A stretch of 64,000 nt of DNA, taken from the NCBI RefSeq assembly GCF_021044425.1, contig NZ_JAJNEC010000005.1, forward strand, positions 2,542,001 to 2,606,000, in the 5' to 3' direction. Below, piece by piece: positions 18,762 through 27,419 of this stretch. The notes beneath the pieces were generated by a model. That model saw only the letters and a program-made list of their open reading frames with translations, did not search any database and had not been told where the DNA came from. A program made the translations under genes and the position numbers. Every line of letters starts with the position of its first letter. Position 1 is the stretch's first letter. The DNA is from Niabella pedocola. GTDB lineage: Bacteria; Bacteroidota; Bacteroidia; Chitinophagales; Chitinophagaceae.

Positions 18762-19364
18762 ATGACTGAAGATACCGGGGATACATATCAAAAGGAGCTG
18801 CTGATTATCGATTTGCAAAAAGCCAACCGGTATGCGTTTTTAACACTGTTGACAGCGGTGATTGCATTCGGTGTACCATATTATGCGATCTGGACCGAAC
18901 AATTTACTGCAGCACATATAAAAGGAACGTTCCGGCAACTTACAACCCGGTATTCATACCTGCTGGGCATGATACCGCTGCTGGTGATTGGAGCAGGCAT
19001 TGTGTTACATGAGCTCATCCACGGGCTTACCTGGTCGTTGTTTGCGCGCAATGGACACCGGTCTATGAGATATGGCATTCTGCGCAAATATGCAACGCCC
19101 TATTGCCATTGCAAAGAACCGCTGCAGGTGCGCCATTATGTACTGGGAGCCCTGATGCCTGCAATAATATTGGGGATACTGCCGGCAATAGCGGCTGTTA
19201 TCACCGGTAATTTTTACCTGTTGGTAACGGGTATTTTTTTTATTATGGCCGCTACCGGCGATTTCATGATCATTCATTTATTGCGCAATGAGAAACGGGG
19301 CGACCAGGTATTGGATCATCCCAGTGAGGCCGGCTGTTATATTTACAGGAACGTCGAATGTTAG
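18762..19364 (+). CDS. DUF3267 membrane protein with HELIHG metalloprotease-like motif
   Basis: A 200-residue protein with four predicted membrane segments and HELIHG at 83-88, within the first half of a helix, as in DUF3267 (related to site-2-protease-type zinc peptidases). A later Asp in ATGDFMIIHLL could be the third metal ligand. Members are putative membrane metallopeptidases; no substrate is known. It lies just beyond the terminator of the oxidase operon and converges on hemJ, so it is probably transcribed separately. Activity is inferred from the motif only. Confidence 0.8.
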   Translation: MTEDTGDTYQKELLIIDLQKANRYAFLTLLTAVIAFGVPYYAIWTEQFTAAHIKGTFRQLTTRYSYLLGMIPLLVIGAGIVLHELIHGLTWSLFARNGHRSMRYGILRKYATPYCHCKEPLQVRHYVLGALMPAIILGILPAIAAVITGNFYLLVTGIFFIMAATGDFMIIHLLRNEKRGDQVLDHPSEAGCYIYRNVEC

Positions 19365-19420
19365 GAACCGCACCCGGAACAAGATATATATACGCACTTG
19401 TAAAAGAAAACAATCAAAAG

Positions 19421-19446
19421 CGGGTCCTTAACCCGAACGTTTTTTT
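19421..19446 (+). terminator. Weak terminator between DUF3267 gene and hemJ
   Basis: CGGGT (19421-19425) and ACCCG (19431-19435) form a 5-bp stem followed after AACG by seven T. It overlaps the 3' end of hemJ on the other strand. Confidence 0.4.
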
Positions 19447-19988
19447 GTCCGTACACGTTTATAAATACGGATGGCCAGCATCAGGATAAAGATCAGCAGG
19501 ATCATGCCTACCAGGCCCCATATCACACTGATTTCTTTTTTTACCACCACCAGCATTACGATGGCAACAAGGAAGATGGTCGCCACCTCGTTCCACATGC
19601 GCAACTGGTCAGAACTGTATTTGTAAATACCCGCCATCTGTTGTTTAAAGATCCGGTGCAATGAATAGTGATAGGCGTACAGGAACAGCACCAGGATCAG
19701 TTTGAGTAAAAGCCAGAACCCCTCTGGTTTCAATAACAACGAACCCCATGGGCCGCTAAGAAGTACCGAAAGTCCCATAATGAGCGTAATAATTGCGGAG
19801 GGCCAGGTAATCCCATACCAAAGTGGCTTCATCATTTTAGCAAACTGGCGGTGTAAGAGATCCTGTGCCGGTTGCGGCTGTTCATTGGCCTCCACATTAT
19901 AAATAAATAAACGCGGCATATAGAAGAGACCTGCGAACCAGGTAACCACAAAAATGATATGAACTGCTTTTAGGTATAAGTAAGCCAA
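19428..19988 (-). CDS. hemJ: Protoporphyrinogen IX oxidase, HemJ type
   Basis: HemJ oxidises protoporphyrinogen IX to protoporphyrin IX in the inner membrane, the step before ferrochelatase. The 186-residue length, four to five helices and the N-terminal block KAVHIIFVVTWFAGLFYMPR (with the essential His and the WFAGLFY signature) identify the family, formerly called UPF0093 or CopD-like. No hemG or hemY is present in the haem cluster at 23.9-35.3 kb, so this gene probably supplies that step. The only usable start is TTG at 19988, which gives the canonical N-terminus. Confidence 0.92.
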   Translation of the reverse strand: MAYLYLKAVHIIFVVTWFAGLFYMPRLFIYNVEANEQPQPAQDLLHRQFAKMMKPLWYGITWPSAIITLIMGLSVLLSGPWGSLLLKPEGFWLLLKLILVLFLYAYHYSLHRIFKQQMAGIYKYSSDQLRMWNEVATIFLVAIVMLVVVKKEISVIWGLVGMILLIFILMLAIRIYKRVRTKKRSG

Positions 19989-20241
19989 TGGAAATATATT
20001 TTAAGGATACAAATCCGCTTTTTAAACGACTAAGATACCAGCTTTCTGTATACCGGGAAACAGTTTTACCAAAAATGACGCTTTTTTTGCAGGGTGGTTC
20101 CGGAAATGCCTTCTAACGCAGGGAAACGCAATGCCTTTGATATCAGTCAGATACCTCCGTATATTCCGCTAAATACGACCGGTAATGAGGGTATGGCTTG
20201 TAAACCAGCCCGCAACTGCAACTGGAAATACCTGCCTTCTT
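19989..20241. other. Non-coding stretch between hemJ and the kinase promoter
   Basis: The 398-nt gap between hemJ and the hybrid kinase holds no convincing open frame. Its left 250 nt show no recognised riboswitch or RNA gene; the right part contains the kinase promoter and an untranslated leader of about 105 nt. Confidence 0.5.
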
Positions 20242-20273
20242 TTTGAATTAGAATGAGAATATATATAATTTTG
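20242..20273 (+). promoter_or_regulatory. Promoter of the hybrid-kinase operon
   Basis: TTTG at 20242-20245, a 20-nt spacer and TAATTTTG at 20266-20273 match the Bacteroidota sigma consensus well. The start would be near 20280, giving a leader of about 105 nt. Confidence 0.7.
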
Positions 20274-20386
20274 GACTCCCGAATTAAGAACGTACCATTG
20301 GGAAGTGAGGACGTCGCAGGCAGATGCTTATCCTGTGACCTTTAGTAAAATCAGTGCCTGGCACTTAAATAATATTATATGTAATT

Positions 20387-22549
20387 ATGCAAAAAAGAAA
20401 CTATAACTATTTTTTGCTTATTTTCTTTGCTTTTTTACTCGTTGCCAGCATCATCTTCACGCAAACACTTACTGATAAAGCTACACAGGCGCTGCAAAAA
20501 GGAAACATCGAGGCGGTTGAAACCTTTAAAACCAGCAATGAAATGCAACACCTGGTGAACATGTCGTTCACATTGCAATCCAGGTTCAGTCAGATTAGCG
20601 CTGTTACCCGGGCCGATTCTTCAGACGTACTGGGCGACTCCCTTACTTTGTTTGGATACAACGCCAATATTCTTAATGAAGCCATTGGACGAAAAGGGCA
20701 TATACCCAACCTGAAAAGCCTGATGGATGCCGTTAATGCTCAGTTGAATTTATCCTATGCCGTTTTAGACGCCCGTCAGCAGAACGACGCACGACTGCTG
20801 AACAACCTCACGGATTCTCTCCGGAAATCAAAACCCGGGGAAGATGTATACCGTTATGGGGTATTGGTTGAAAAGTTCCTGGAGAACCAGTTACAACAAA
20901 CACTGGTTACCAACTCAACACATGCCAGCCAGCTTTCGGCTTATAACCGGGTATTATCCATCGCCGCAGTTATTGTTGTACTCATCTTTACAACCATTAT
21001 TGTGATCCGGCAGTGGCAGCAGCTGGTACTCATAAAGGAACTGCGCCTGGCTAGGGAGGCTGCTGTCAAAAGCAAAAATGCCAAGGACGATTTCCTGGCA
21101 AATATGAGCCATGAACTGCGAACGCCGTTAAACTCACTCATTGGTTTTGGCAACCTGTTATCCGATACGCCCCTCAGCAATACTCAAAAGGAATATACCA
21201 ATACGATCATCTCCAACGGGTATAACCTCCTGCATATTGTAAATGATATCCTGGACTTTTCTTCTATTGAGGCGGGCAAGCTGCGCATCAAACGCATTCC
21301 TTTCAATCTCCCGGAATTGTTTGAAGACCTGAAACGCATGTTTTCGGCGCTTGTAAATGAAAAGAAATTAACTTACCACTGGGATATTGATCCGCAAACC
21401 CCCGAGTTTATAAAAGGAGATCCGGAACGGCTGAAGCAAGTACTGGTCAACCTGATCAATAACGCTATTAAGTTTACATCCTATGGTGGCGTACACATTC
21501 ATGTGGCCCAATTGCCATTTGAAAAAGAGGATGCATATAAACTGGTGTTTAGTGTAAAAGACACCGGTGAAGGCATTCCAAAGGAAAAAGTGGATCTTAT
21601 TTTCGATCGTTTTGAACAGCTGGAACAAATGACCACCCGTCAGCATGGCGGTACCGGCCTTGGGTTAAGCATCGTAAAAAGCCTGGTTGAAAATATGGGT
21701 GGAACGGTTTCGGTAAACAGCGAAATCGGGCTGGGCTCTAAATTTACGTTTACCGCAGTTTTTGAAAAAGTAACCGATGCTCCCGTTGTAACCGATAAAA
21801 AAGCCGGCAAGCCAAGCGCTGATTTTTCCGGGCATACCGCATTGGTGGTAGAAGACAATGCGGCAAACCGGGTGTTGCTTAAACACCTGCTGAGGAAATA
21901 CCAGCTGCATATAGAGGTAGCTGAAAATGGCCTGGAAGCCCTGGAGCGGATACAGACCAAACATTATGATCTGATCCTGATGGACATTCAGATGCCGCAT
22001 ATGAATGGCTACAAAGCCATCTCCATCATCCGGGAAGAGCTGCACATTCACACGCCGGCTATTGCCATGACAGCCTATGTTATGGAAAATGAGATCAAGC
22101 GGTGCTTTGCTGCCGGGTTTAATGACTATATCTCAAAACCTATTGAGGAACCCGATATTATTAGCAAAATCTTAAAATGGATGCCGCTGCGGTCCGATGT
22201 GGTACGGCCTGCAGCGGCAGCAGATGCAGCCAGCGGGATGGAATTTTTTATAGAACTGGTTGGAGGCGATGAAACCGTTATGAATGAATTGCTGGTAGAG
22301 ATACAAAAGCAGTGGGCACTTGATAAAGATGCCCTGCGCGCAGCTGCTGCCACAGGCAATGCTCATGAGGTGGCCCGTATCCTGCACCGCATCAAATCTA
22401 CATTTTCGGCGTTTGGTCCCAACCATCCCATTTTGGAATTGTTAAAGAAACACACGATAACGGCAAACAGCGGTGCCGAAACGATGATTCGGGAATGTGA
22501 AGCGTTCATCCTCCAGATAGATAAAGCAGGCGCTGCATTTATATCATAA
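20387..22549 (+). CDS. Hybrid sensor histidine kinase with receiver and HPt domains
   Basis: A 720-residue phosphorelay protein. It has a membrane segment (8-26), a periplasmic helical sensor region of about 160 residues, a second segment (188-207), HisKA with the phosphorylated His242 in FLANMSHELRTPLN, a HATPase domain (NLINNAIKFT, DTGEGIP, GGTGLGLSIV), a receiver with Asp533 (LMDIQMP) and a C-terminal HPt domain with His667 (ILHRIKSTFSAFG). The helical sensor resembles CHASE3/4HB types but is not assigned firmly. No DNA-binding regulator follows; two envelope genes do, which suggests the output concerns the envelope. Confidence 0.93.
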   Translation: MQKRNYNYFLLIFFAFLLVASIIFTQTLTDKATQALQKGNIEAVETFKTSNEMQHLVNMSFTLQSRFSQISAVTRADSSDVLGDSLTLFGYNANILNEAIGRKGHIPNLKSLMDAVNAQLNLSYAVLDARQQNDARLLNNLTDSLRKSKPGEDVYRYGVLVEKFLENQLQQTLVTNSTHASQLSAYNRVLSIAAVIVVLIFTTIIVIRQWQQLVLIKELRLAREAAVKSKNAKDDFLANMSHELRTPLNSLIGFGNLLSDTPLSNTQKEYTNTIISNGYNLLHIVNDILDFSSIEAGKLRIKRIPFNLPELFEDLKRMFSALVNEKKLTYHWDIDPQTPEFIKGDPERLKQVLVNLINNAIKFTSYGGVHIHVAQLPFEKEDAYKLVFSVKDTGEGIPKEKVDLIFDRFEQLEQMTTRQHGGTGLGLSIVKSLVENMGGTVSVNSEIGLGSKFTFTAVFEKVTDAPVVTDKKAGKPSADFSGHTALVVEDNAANRVLLKHLLRKYQLHIEVAENGLEALERIQTKHYDLILMDIQMPHMNGYKAISIIREELHIHTPAIAMTAYVMENEIKRCFAAGFNDYISKPIEEPDIISKILKWMPLRSDVVRPAAAADAASGMEFFIELVGGDETVMNELLVEIQKQWALDKDALRAAAATGNAHEVARILHRIKSTFSAFGPNHPILELLKKHTITANSGAETMIRECEAFILQIDKAGAAFIS

Positions 22550-22567
22550 AAAAAGAACTCTAATGTA

Positions 22568-22993
22568 ATGGCACTTCAGCAACGCATAAAAGATACGTTA
22601 ACGCAGGGCCGGCTGCACAAGACCATATTGTCGATGCTGCTGGGATTATGGGGCGTTTCCATTGTGCTAATCCTTGGGTTGGTAATCAGCTGGCGGCTTC
22701 AGGAAAATTCAGAACGCAGCGCCGATGTATACCAGCATCCTTCTTTGGATGAAATGCTGTTGTCGTTTAGCGAATTAAAACTGGGTAACAATACCACGCT
22801 GATCAATTTACAGTTAAAGGAAATTGCACAGATATCCCAGAAAAAAAGCAATACTGATACAACGAATAAAGAAATAATAGCGGATTACCGGAAGAAAATT
22901 TACGACCGGATGCTGGAAGAAAAAATTAAGACCCGGCAACCGCGGCAACCGCTGAAACAAGAAGGCTTTACCATTAAGCCGGTACCTCAATAA
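22568..22993 (+). CDS. Small membrane protein of unknown function
   Basis: This 141-residue protein has one hydrophobic segment (about 18-41, LSMLLGLWGVSIVLILGLVIS) with a short cytoplasmic N-terminus and a periplasmic helical, highly charged remainder. I recognise no family. It starts 18 nt after the kinase stop and its stop is 6 nt before the next ATG, so the three genes are very likely co-transcribed and translationally coupled. It might link the kinase to the OmpA-like lipoprotein. Real gene judged from spacing, length and membrane profile. Confidence 0.7.
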   Translation: MALQQRIKDTLTQGRLHKTILSMLLGLWGVSIVLILGLVISWRLQENSERSADVYQHPSLDEMLLSFSELKLGNNTTLINLQLKEIAQISQKKSNTDTTNKEIIADYRKKIYDRMLEEKIKTRQPRQPLKQEGFTIKPVPQ

Positions 22994-22999
22994 TTGACT

Positions 23000-23911
23000 A
23001 TGAAGTTTTATCCCTTTGTTCTCACCCTGCTGATGTTGTTATCCTGTGGTTCGCAAAAGCAGCTGACAACCGCCAGAGCCACCAGTGAAAAAACCAAGAA
23101 AATGGTAAATACGGAATCTGATAAACTGGATTCTATAAAAATGATACTGGACGTTAAAGCGGGCAACCATACGATCGACAGTGTTTTAAATAATGATGTG
23201 CAGCGGATCCTCGATAAGCTTAACGGACGCCTGAACAGTGCCCAGGAACTGGCTTTGATTATGGATATGGCCACCAAAAGCCGGGCCACATTTAAAAAGG
23301 GGATCAATTCCTCTGATATCCTGGCCAAGCTGATCATACTGGATTCCTTCAACACCTCGCAAAAACGGCGTGAAGAAGTGTACCGGATGTTAAAGGAATC
23401 GGTAAGTACTGCCAAGTACCAGATGTTTCATTATGCGGCGTTCTTTGATCCGGGCGTATACCGGATCCCGGAGTCGGCCATGCCTTCCATCCGTTCGCAT
23501 TTTACGCCCATCATCGATTCGTTGTCCTATCTTTCAAATAAATATGCCGGTATCGCGCGCGAAGCCCGTATTGTATTTGTTGGCTATTCAGATTCCACAC
23601 CCGTGGCCCGGAGCGGGCAGCTTTATAAAGAGCTTACTGGGATCCTCAACGATGACAATCCGCCTCAAAAACTGATGAACCAGTTGTTATCGGATCTGCG
23701 GGCCAAAGAAATGGTGCGCAATATGAAAATCGTGCTGGGCAGCAATACCGAAAAATTCAGAAATTTTAACACGCTTAAAGTGGGATATGTAGCCTACGGA
23801 AAAGGAGAAGAATATCCCTCACCAAAGATCACTGATTACAAATCCACGGATGAACGCCGGCGCATTGTACTGAGTTACTGGACGGTACTACCGCAACTGG
23901 AAGATCTGTAA
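23000..23911 (+). CDS. OmpA-like lipoprotein
   Basis: A 303-residue lipoprotein: MKFYPFVLTLLMLLSC gives a lipobox with Cys16. A helical middle part (about 30-140) precedes a C-terminal region that resembles the OmpA peptidoglycan-binding fold: FDPGVYRIPESA at its start, VFVGYSDSTP in the middle and ERRRIVLSYW near the end. The match is partial and the usual NxxLSxxRA motif is altered, so binding to peptidoglycan is likely but not certain. The ATG at 23000 is preferred to the TTG at 22994. It converges on hemH with 10 nt between stops. Confidence 0.72.
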   Translation: MKFYPFVLTLLMLLSCGSQKQLTTARATSEKTKKMVNTESDKLDSIKMILDVKAGNHTIDSVLNNDVQRILDKLNGRLNSAQELALIMDMATKSRATFKKGINSSDILAKLIILDSFNTSQKRREEVYRMLKESVSTAKYQMFHYAAFFDPGVYRIPESAMPSIRSHFTPIIDSLSYLSNKYAGIAREARIVFVGYSDSTPVARSGQLYKELTGILNDDNPPQKLMNQLLSDLRAKEMVRNMKIVLGSNTEKFRNFNTLKVGYVAYGKGEEYPSPKITDYKSTDERRRIVLSYWTVLPQLEDL

Positions 23912-23921
23912 AACTTAAACC

Positions 23922-24947
23922 TTACTGTTCGATGGTTTCTTTCACCAGTTGCAGTACGGTATCCACCCAAAGTTCGCTGGTGTTCATACAGGGAATATAC
24001 GTGTAACGTTCCCCGCCGTTTTCGATAAATTCTTCCTTGCCGCGCATTTCAATCTCTTCCAGCGTTTCAAGGCAATCGCTCACAAATGAGGGGCATACCA
24101 CCACCAGCTTCTTAACCTGCTCTTTCGGAAGCTCCGGCAGGCGCACCTGCGTGTTGGGCAGCAGCCAGGGATCGCGTCCCAGTCGGCTTTGATAGCTTTG
24201 CTGCCATTGATCTTTACGCAATCCCAGTTTTTTAGCTACCAATTCACTGGTAATGGTTACCTGGTGCCGGTAGCAGGTGGGGTGGGAGGGACTCGATTTG
24301 AAGCAGCAGTTTTCAACCTGCATACAGTGCTTTTTGGTAGGATCGCTCTTCAGTATATGTCGTTCCGGTATGCCGTGATAGCTGAATAACAGCTGGTCAA
24401 AATCTTCCTGCAGGTACGGCCGCATACTTTCGGCCAGTGCATTGATATAGGAAGGATGTTTATAAAAAGGGGGAACCACTTTTAACGTAAAAGCATAATT
24501 CCTTTTTTTGTGAGCGTCTTTCATGTGTTCCACCGCCGTTTCAAAACTGCTCATAGCGTAATGCGGATATAAAGGCACCAGGATCACTTCTTCCACATCC
24601 GGCATGCGCTTCAACATTGCGTCATAAGCAGCCTCCGGCGTGGGCGTTCCATAACGCATGGAAAGCTCAACCGGAAGGTCGGTCTTTTTTTGAACGGCTT
24701 CCTGCAGCTGTTTTGATAATACAATCAGCGGTGAGCCATCTTCCCACCAGATCGCTTTGTAGGCTTCTGCTGATTTTGGGGCCCTGAACGGTACAATAAT
24801 GCCCTTGATAAGCAGGAACCGTAACAGCCAGGGCTTATCAATTACCCGTTTATCCATCAGAAATTCATCCAGGTACCGTTTTACATCTTTTACTTCAGTG
24901 GAATCCGGGGATCCCAGATTCATTAATATTACTCCTGTTTTACGCAT
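23922..24947 (-). CDS. hemH: Ferrochelatase
   Basis: Inserts Fe2+ into protoporphyrin IX to make protohaem, the last step of the pathway. The protein is 341 residues from the ATG at 24947, where the family begins (MRKTGVILMNLGSP); the frame is open 61 codons further upstream but that part is not family-like and crosses the promoter region. Motifs include LLFSYHGIPERH with the catalytic His and CLETLEEIEMRG with the conserved Glu residues. Transcribed divergently from hemA, from a shared control region with two inverted repeats. Confidence 0.94.
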   Translation of the reverse strand: MRKTGVILMNLGSPDSTEVKDVKRYLDEFLMDKRVIDKPWLLRFLLIKGIIVPFRAPKSAEAYKAIWWEDGSPLIVLSKQLQEAVQKKTDLPVELSMRYGTPTPEAAYDAMLKRMPDVEEVILVPLYPHYAMSSFETAVEHMKDAHKKRNYAFTLKVVPPFYKHPSYINALAESMRPYLQEDFDQLLFSYHGIPERHILKSDPTKKHCMQVENCCFKSSPSHPTCYRHQVTITSELVAKKLGLRKDQWQQSYQSRLGRDPWLLPNTQVRLPELPKEQVKKLVVVCPSFVSDCLETLEEIEMRGKEEFIENGGERYTYIPCMNTSELWVDTVLQLVKETIEQ

Positions 24948-25005
24948 CTCTTTGTAGTATAAATTAGGATCCCTTTTGCAACCATCGTTACAGGAAAGGA
25001 CCCGG

Positions 25006-25026
25006 TTTTGCACGCGCGGTGCAAAA
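25006..25026. promoter_or_regulatory. Inverted repeat in the hemH leader, candidate operator
   Basis: TTTTGCAC (25006-25013), 5-nt centre, GTGCAAAA (25019-25026): a perfect 8-bp dyad. It lies just downstream of the presumed hemH transcription start, where a bound protein would block hemH. Function inferred from position. Confidence 0.5.
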
Positions 25027-25039
25027 GTATAACAACCGG

Positions 25040-25047
25040 CAAAGATA
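25040..25047 (-). promoter_or_regulatory. hemH promoter -7 element
   Basis: Reads TATCTTTG on the minus strand, matching TAnnTTTG. No good -33 TTTG at the usual distance was found, so the promoter may need an activator. Start would be near 25032. Confidence 0.5.
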
Positions 25048-25088
25048 CAGGTTACAGCAAGACAATCATACTGTCTGCGATAATGAAA

Positions 25089-25110
25089 AATCATGATAAA
25101 AATCATGATT
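25089..25110. promoter_or_regulatory. Inverted repeat between hemH and hemA, candidate operator
   Basis: AATCATGAT (25089-25097), AAAA, ATCATGATT (25102-25110). Each arm also contains the palindrome ATCATGAT, so the site is both an inverted and a direct repeat. Placed about 80 nt upstream of the hemA start and upstream of the hemH promoter element. Confidence 0.5.
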
Positions 25111-25160
25111 TTTTTAAGGCCCGGTGACAAAAGTATGACGATACTACCACTTATCCTTTA

Positions 25161-25168
25161 TACATTTG
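25161..25168 (+). promoter_or_regulatory. hemA promoter -7 element
   Basis: TACATTTG matches TAnnTTTG and ends 9 nt before the hemA ATG (25178), which implies a leader of only a few nucleotides or a leaderless message. No clear -33 element. Confidence 0.45.
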
Positions 25169-25177
25169 CGGCTGAAT

Positions 25178-26428
25178 ATGTCGCTAGAAGAATTTCATAT
25201 TTCAAAACAGGTTTTAGATCGTTTTTGCATTGCGGGCATCAACTATCACAAGGCCGACGCAGCAACCAGAGGACTGTTTTCCATTACAAATGAGGCCTTT
25301 GCCACGTTGGGAAAAAGTGCAAAGGCGGCAGGGCTGAAAAGTGTGTTTGTAGTGTCTACCTGCAACCGGACGGAGATCTACGGGTTTGCCGAATCCGTGA
25401 TGCAGCTGGTGGAGTTACTGGTGCCGCATACACACGGTGATAAAGCGGCTTTTTACGAGTGCGGCTATTTTAAGAATGGGGAAGAAGCATTACAACACCT
25501 GTTTAATGTATCTGCCGGGCTGGATTCGCAAATATTGGGCGACTATGAGATCCTGGGTCAATTAAAAAGAGCGGTAGACACAGCGCGCGGTCAGCATTTG
25601 ATTGGCCCGGTGATGGACCGGATGCTGAACTTTGCATTCCAGGCTTCAAAAAAAATAAAAACAGACACCAATCTCAGCGACGGAACCGTTTCCGTTTCAT
25701 TTGCAGCCATCGAATTATTGCAGAACATAAAAGAGATCACACAAAAGAAAGTGCTGATCATTGGTGCCGGAAAATTCGGGGTCAATGTTTGCAAAAATCT
25801 GAATACTTATTTACCGGATACTTCCGTTACGATTATGAACCGTACGGATGCTGTTGCAAAGCAGATTGCTTCCGATCATGGGATCCATTTTGCATCTTAT
25901 GCGGAAAAGGCCGCGGCCATTCATGCATCCGATATTGTAATTGTATGTACCAATGCCGGCGAGCCGATGGTAGTGCCCGAGCATGTGGCACCCGGTACAA
26001 AAAAATTATTCCTGGATCTTTCTGTACCGGTAAATGTGCACCCGCACATCCGCCAAATGGATCAGGTAACCGTAATTGATGTGGATGAAATCTCCAATAC
26101 CATACTGGACAAAACCCTTGCAAAACGCAAAGCGGAAATACCCCGTGCGCTCACCATCATTGCGCATTTCAAAGGAGAATTTCTGGGTTGGCTGAGAGAT
26201 CATCATTATGCCCTCCACCTGAAAACCTGGAAGAACAAACTAAGCGAAATTGATTTAATGCAAACAGGCGTTTGCGAATTTTATAAGGATAAAGAACTGA
26301 TCAGCGAAACAGAGCGGGTAATACGCGCCCAAAAGGCGGTAAAGCAACTGGCGGTAAACCTTAAAGTGCGGCATGATAAGGGCTGCCAGTTTATCAGCAG
26401 CATCAACGATTACCTGCAGCTTCTCTGA
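25178..26428 (+). CDS. hemA: Glutamyl-tRNA reductase
   Basis: Reduces glutamyl-tRNA to glutamate-1-semialdehyde with NADPH, the first committed step of the C5 haem pathway. The 416 residues have the N-terminal catalytic domain with Cys62 in VVSTCNRTEIYGF, the Rossmann domain (KVLIIGAGKFG), and the C-terminal dimerisation helices. ATG 25178 is preferred to an upstream TTG at 25166 that lies within the promoter element. First gene of the hem operon and the usual point of pathway control. The next enzyme, hemL, is not in the window. Confidence 0.95.
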   Translation: MSLEEFHISKQVLDRFCIAGINYHKADAATRGLFSITNEAFATLGKSAKAAGLKSVFVVSTCNRTEIYGFAESVMQLVELLVPHTHGDKAAFYECGYFKNGEEALQHLFNVSAGLDSQILGDYEILGQLKRAVDTARGQHLIGPVMDRMLNFAFQASKKIKTDTNLSDGTVSVSFAAIELLQNIKEITQKKVLIIGAGKFGVNVCKNLNTYLPDTSVTIMNRTDAVAKQIASDHGIHFASYAEKAAAIHASDIVIVCTNAGEPMVVPEHVAPGTKKLFLDLSVPVNVHPHIRQMDQVTVIDVDEISNTILDKTLAKRKAEIPRALTIIAHFKGEFLGWLRDHHYALHLKTWKNKLSEIDLMQTGVCEFYKDKELISETERVIRAQKAVKQLAVNLKVRHDKGCQFISSINDYLQLL

Positions 26429-26444
26429 CCCCGGATATTTTATT

Positions 26445-27419
26445 ATGATCCGCATTGGTACCCGAGACAGTCAGCTGGCCGTTTGGCAGGCCACACAAGT
26501 AAAAAATCTCCTGGAAAGTTTAGGCACTCCTGCACAGCTGGAGTTGGTTAAAAGCGAGGGCGACTTAGACCTGGTTACACCGCTCTATGCCATGGGGGTG
26601 CAGGGTGTTTTTACAAGAGTGCTGGACACCGCCCTCCTCAATAATAAGATCGATGTAGCCGTACATAGTATGAAGGATGTGCCGGTGCAATTGCCCGAAG
26701 GCATTGTGGAAGCGGCCGTTTTAGAACGCGCATCCTATAACGATATTTTGGTTTTGAACCCCAACTGGCAGGCGCCGGACAACGGAGTCCAAATCTCAAA
26801 TCTCAAATCTCAAATCTCAACCCCTGAAACTTTAAACGTTGAACCTGAAACATTTCCCCTAACTATCGCCACCAGCAGCGTGCGCCGCAAAGCGCAATGG
26901 CTGAACCGGTTTCCGGGGCATACGATCGAAAATATCCGAGGAAATGTAAATACACGGCTCCGCAAGCTTTCTGAAAGTAATTGGTTCGGGGCCATCTTTG
27001 CAGAAGCCGGTTTGGAGCGCATTGGCCTGAAACCCGCTAACAGCATTACGCTTAACTGGATGCTGCCGGCCCCGGCCCAGGGCGCTATAATGATCACGGC
27101 CCGTAAAGGAGATGCAGCGGTACTGCGTGCTTGCAGCCGCATCAATCATACAGCAACCGCCTACTGCGTAAAAGCAGAAAGAGATTTTTTAAGCGAACTC
27201 ATGGGCGGCTGCGCCACGCCGATCAGCGCACTGGCCACCATTCATCAAAACAGCCTGCACTTCAAAGGAAGTATTGTTACACCGGAGGGCGGACAAAAGA
27301 TAGCGGTGAATGAAACCTATGCGATCGATGCAAACATCCCGGCCGGAAAAGCCGCTGCCGCAGCCATCCTGGAAAAAGGCGCCGGGCCATTAATTGCGAA
27401 AATGAATCATGAGCAATAA
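26445..27419 (+). CDS. hemC: Hydroxymethylbilane synthase with in-frame repeat insert
   Basis: Polymerises four porphobilinogens into hydroxymethylbilane in the cytoplasm. At 324 residues it is slightly longer than usual. It opens with the family start MIRIGTRDSQLAVWQA; the dipyrromethane cofactor attaches to Cys256 (GGCATPIS); SSVRRKAQW and NIRGNVNTRL bind substrate. Between VLNPNWQAPDNG and the SSVRR strand it carries about 22 odd residues encoded by two heptad repeat tracts (26789-26857), in frame and without stop. The insert falls in a surface loop by comparison with family length, so the enzyme is probably active. Overlaps hemD by 11 nt. Confidence 0.94.
   Translation: MIRIGTRDSQLAVWQATQVKNLLESLGTPAQLELVKSEGDLDLVTPLYAMGVQGVFTRVLDTALLNNKIDVAVHSMKDVPVQLPEGIVEAAVLERASYNDILVLNPNWQAPDNGVQISNLKSQISTPETLNVEPETFPLTIATSSVRRKAQWLNRFPGHTIENIRGNVNTRLRKLSESNWFGAIFAEAGLERIGLKPANSITLNWMLPAPAQGAIMITARKGDAAVLRACSRINHTATAYCVKAERDFLSELMGGCATPISALATIHQNSLHFKGSIVTPEGGQKIAVNETYAIDANIPAGKAAAAAILEKGAGPLIAKMNHEQ
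26789..26857. repeat. Two 7-nt-period tracts inside hemC
   Basis: CAAATCT occurs four times in direct tandem (26790-26817), then CCTGAAA, CTTTAAA, CGTTGAA, CCTGAAA (26823-26850). These are the same words seen in the spacers at 37812 and 8286. The 69-nt length is a multiple of three and is read as QISNLKSQIS then TPETLNVEPETF. Confidence 0.85.

Noticed and set aside
19989..20386. Possible riboswitch or RNA gene upstream of the kinase
   Set aside because: No conserved riboswitch core could be recognised; only a promoter and an unstructured leader are supported.
24948..25130. N-terminal extension of hemH by 61 codons
   Set aside because: The extension has no family similarity and spans the promoter element and inverted repeats.
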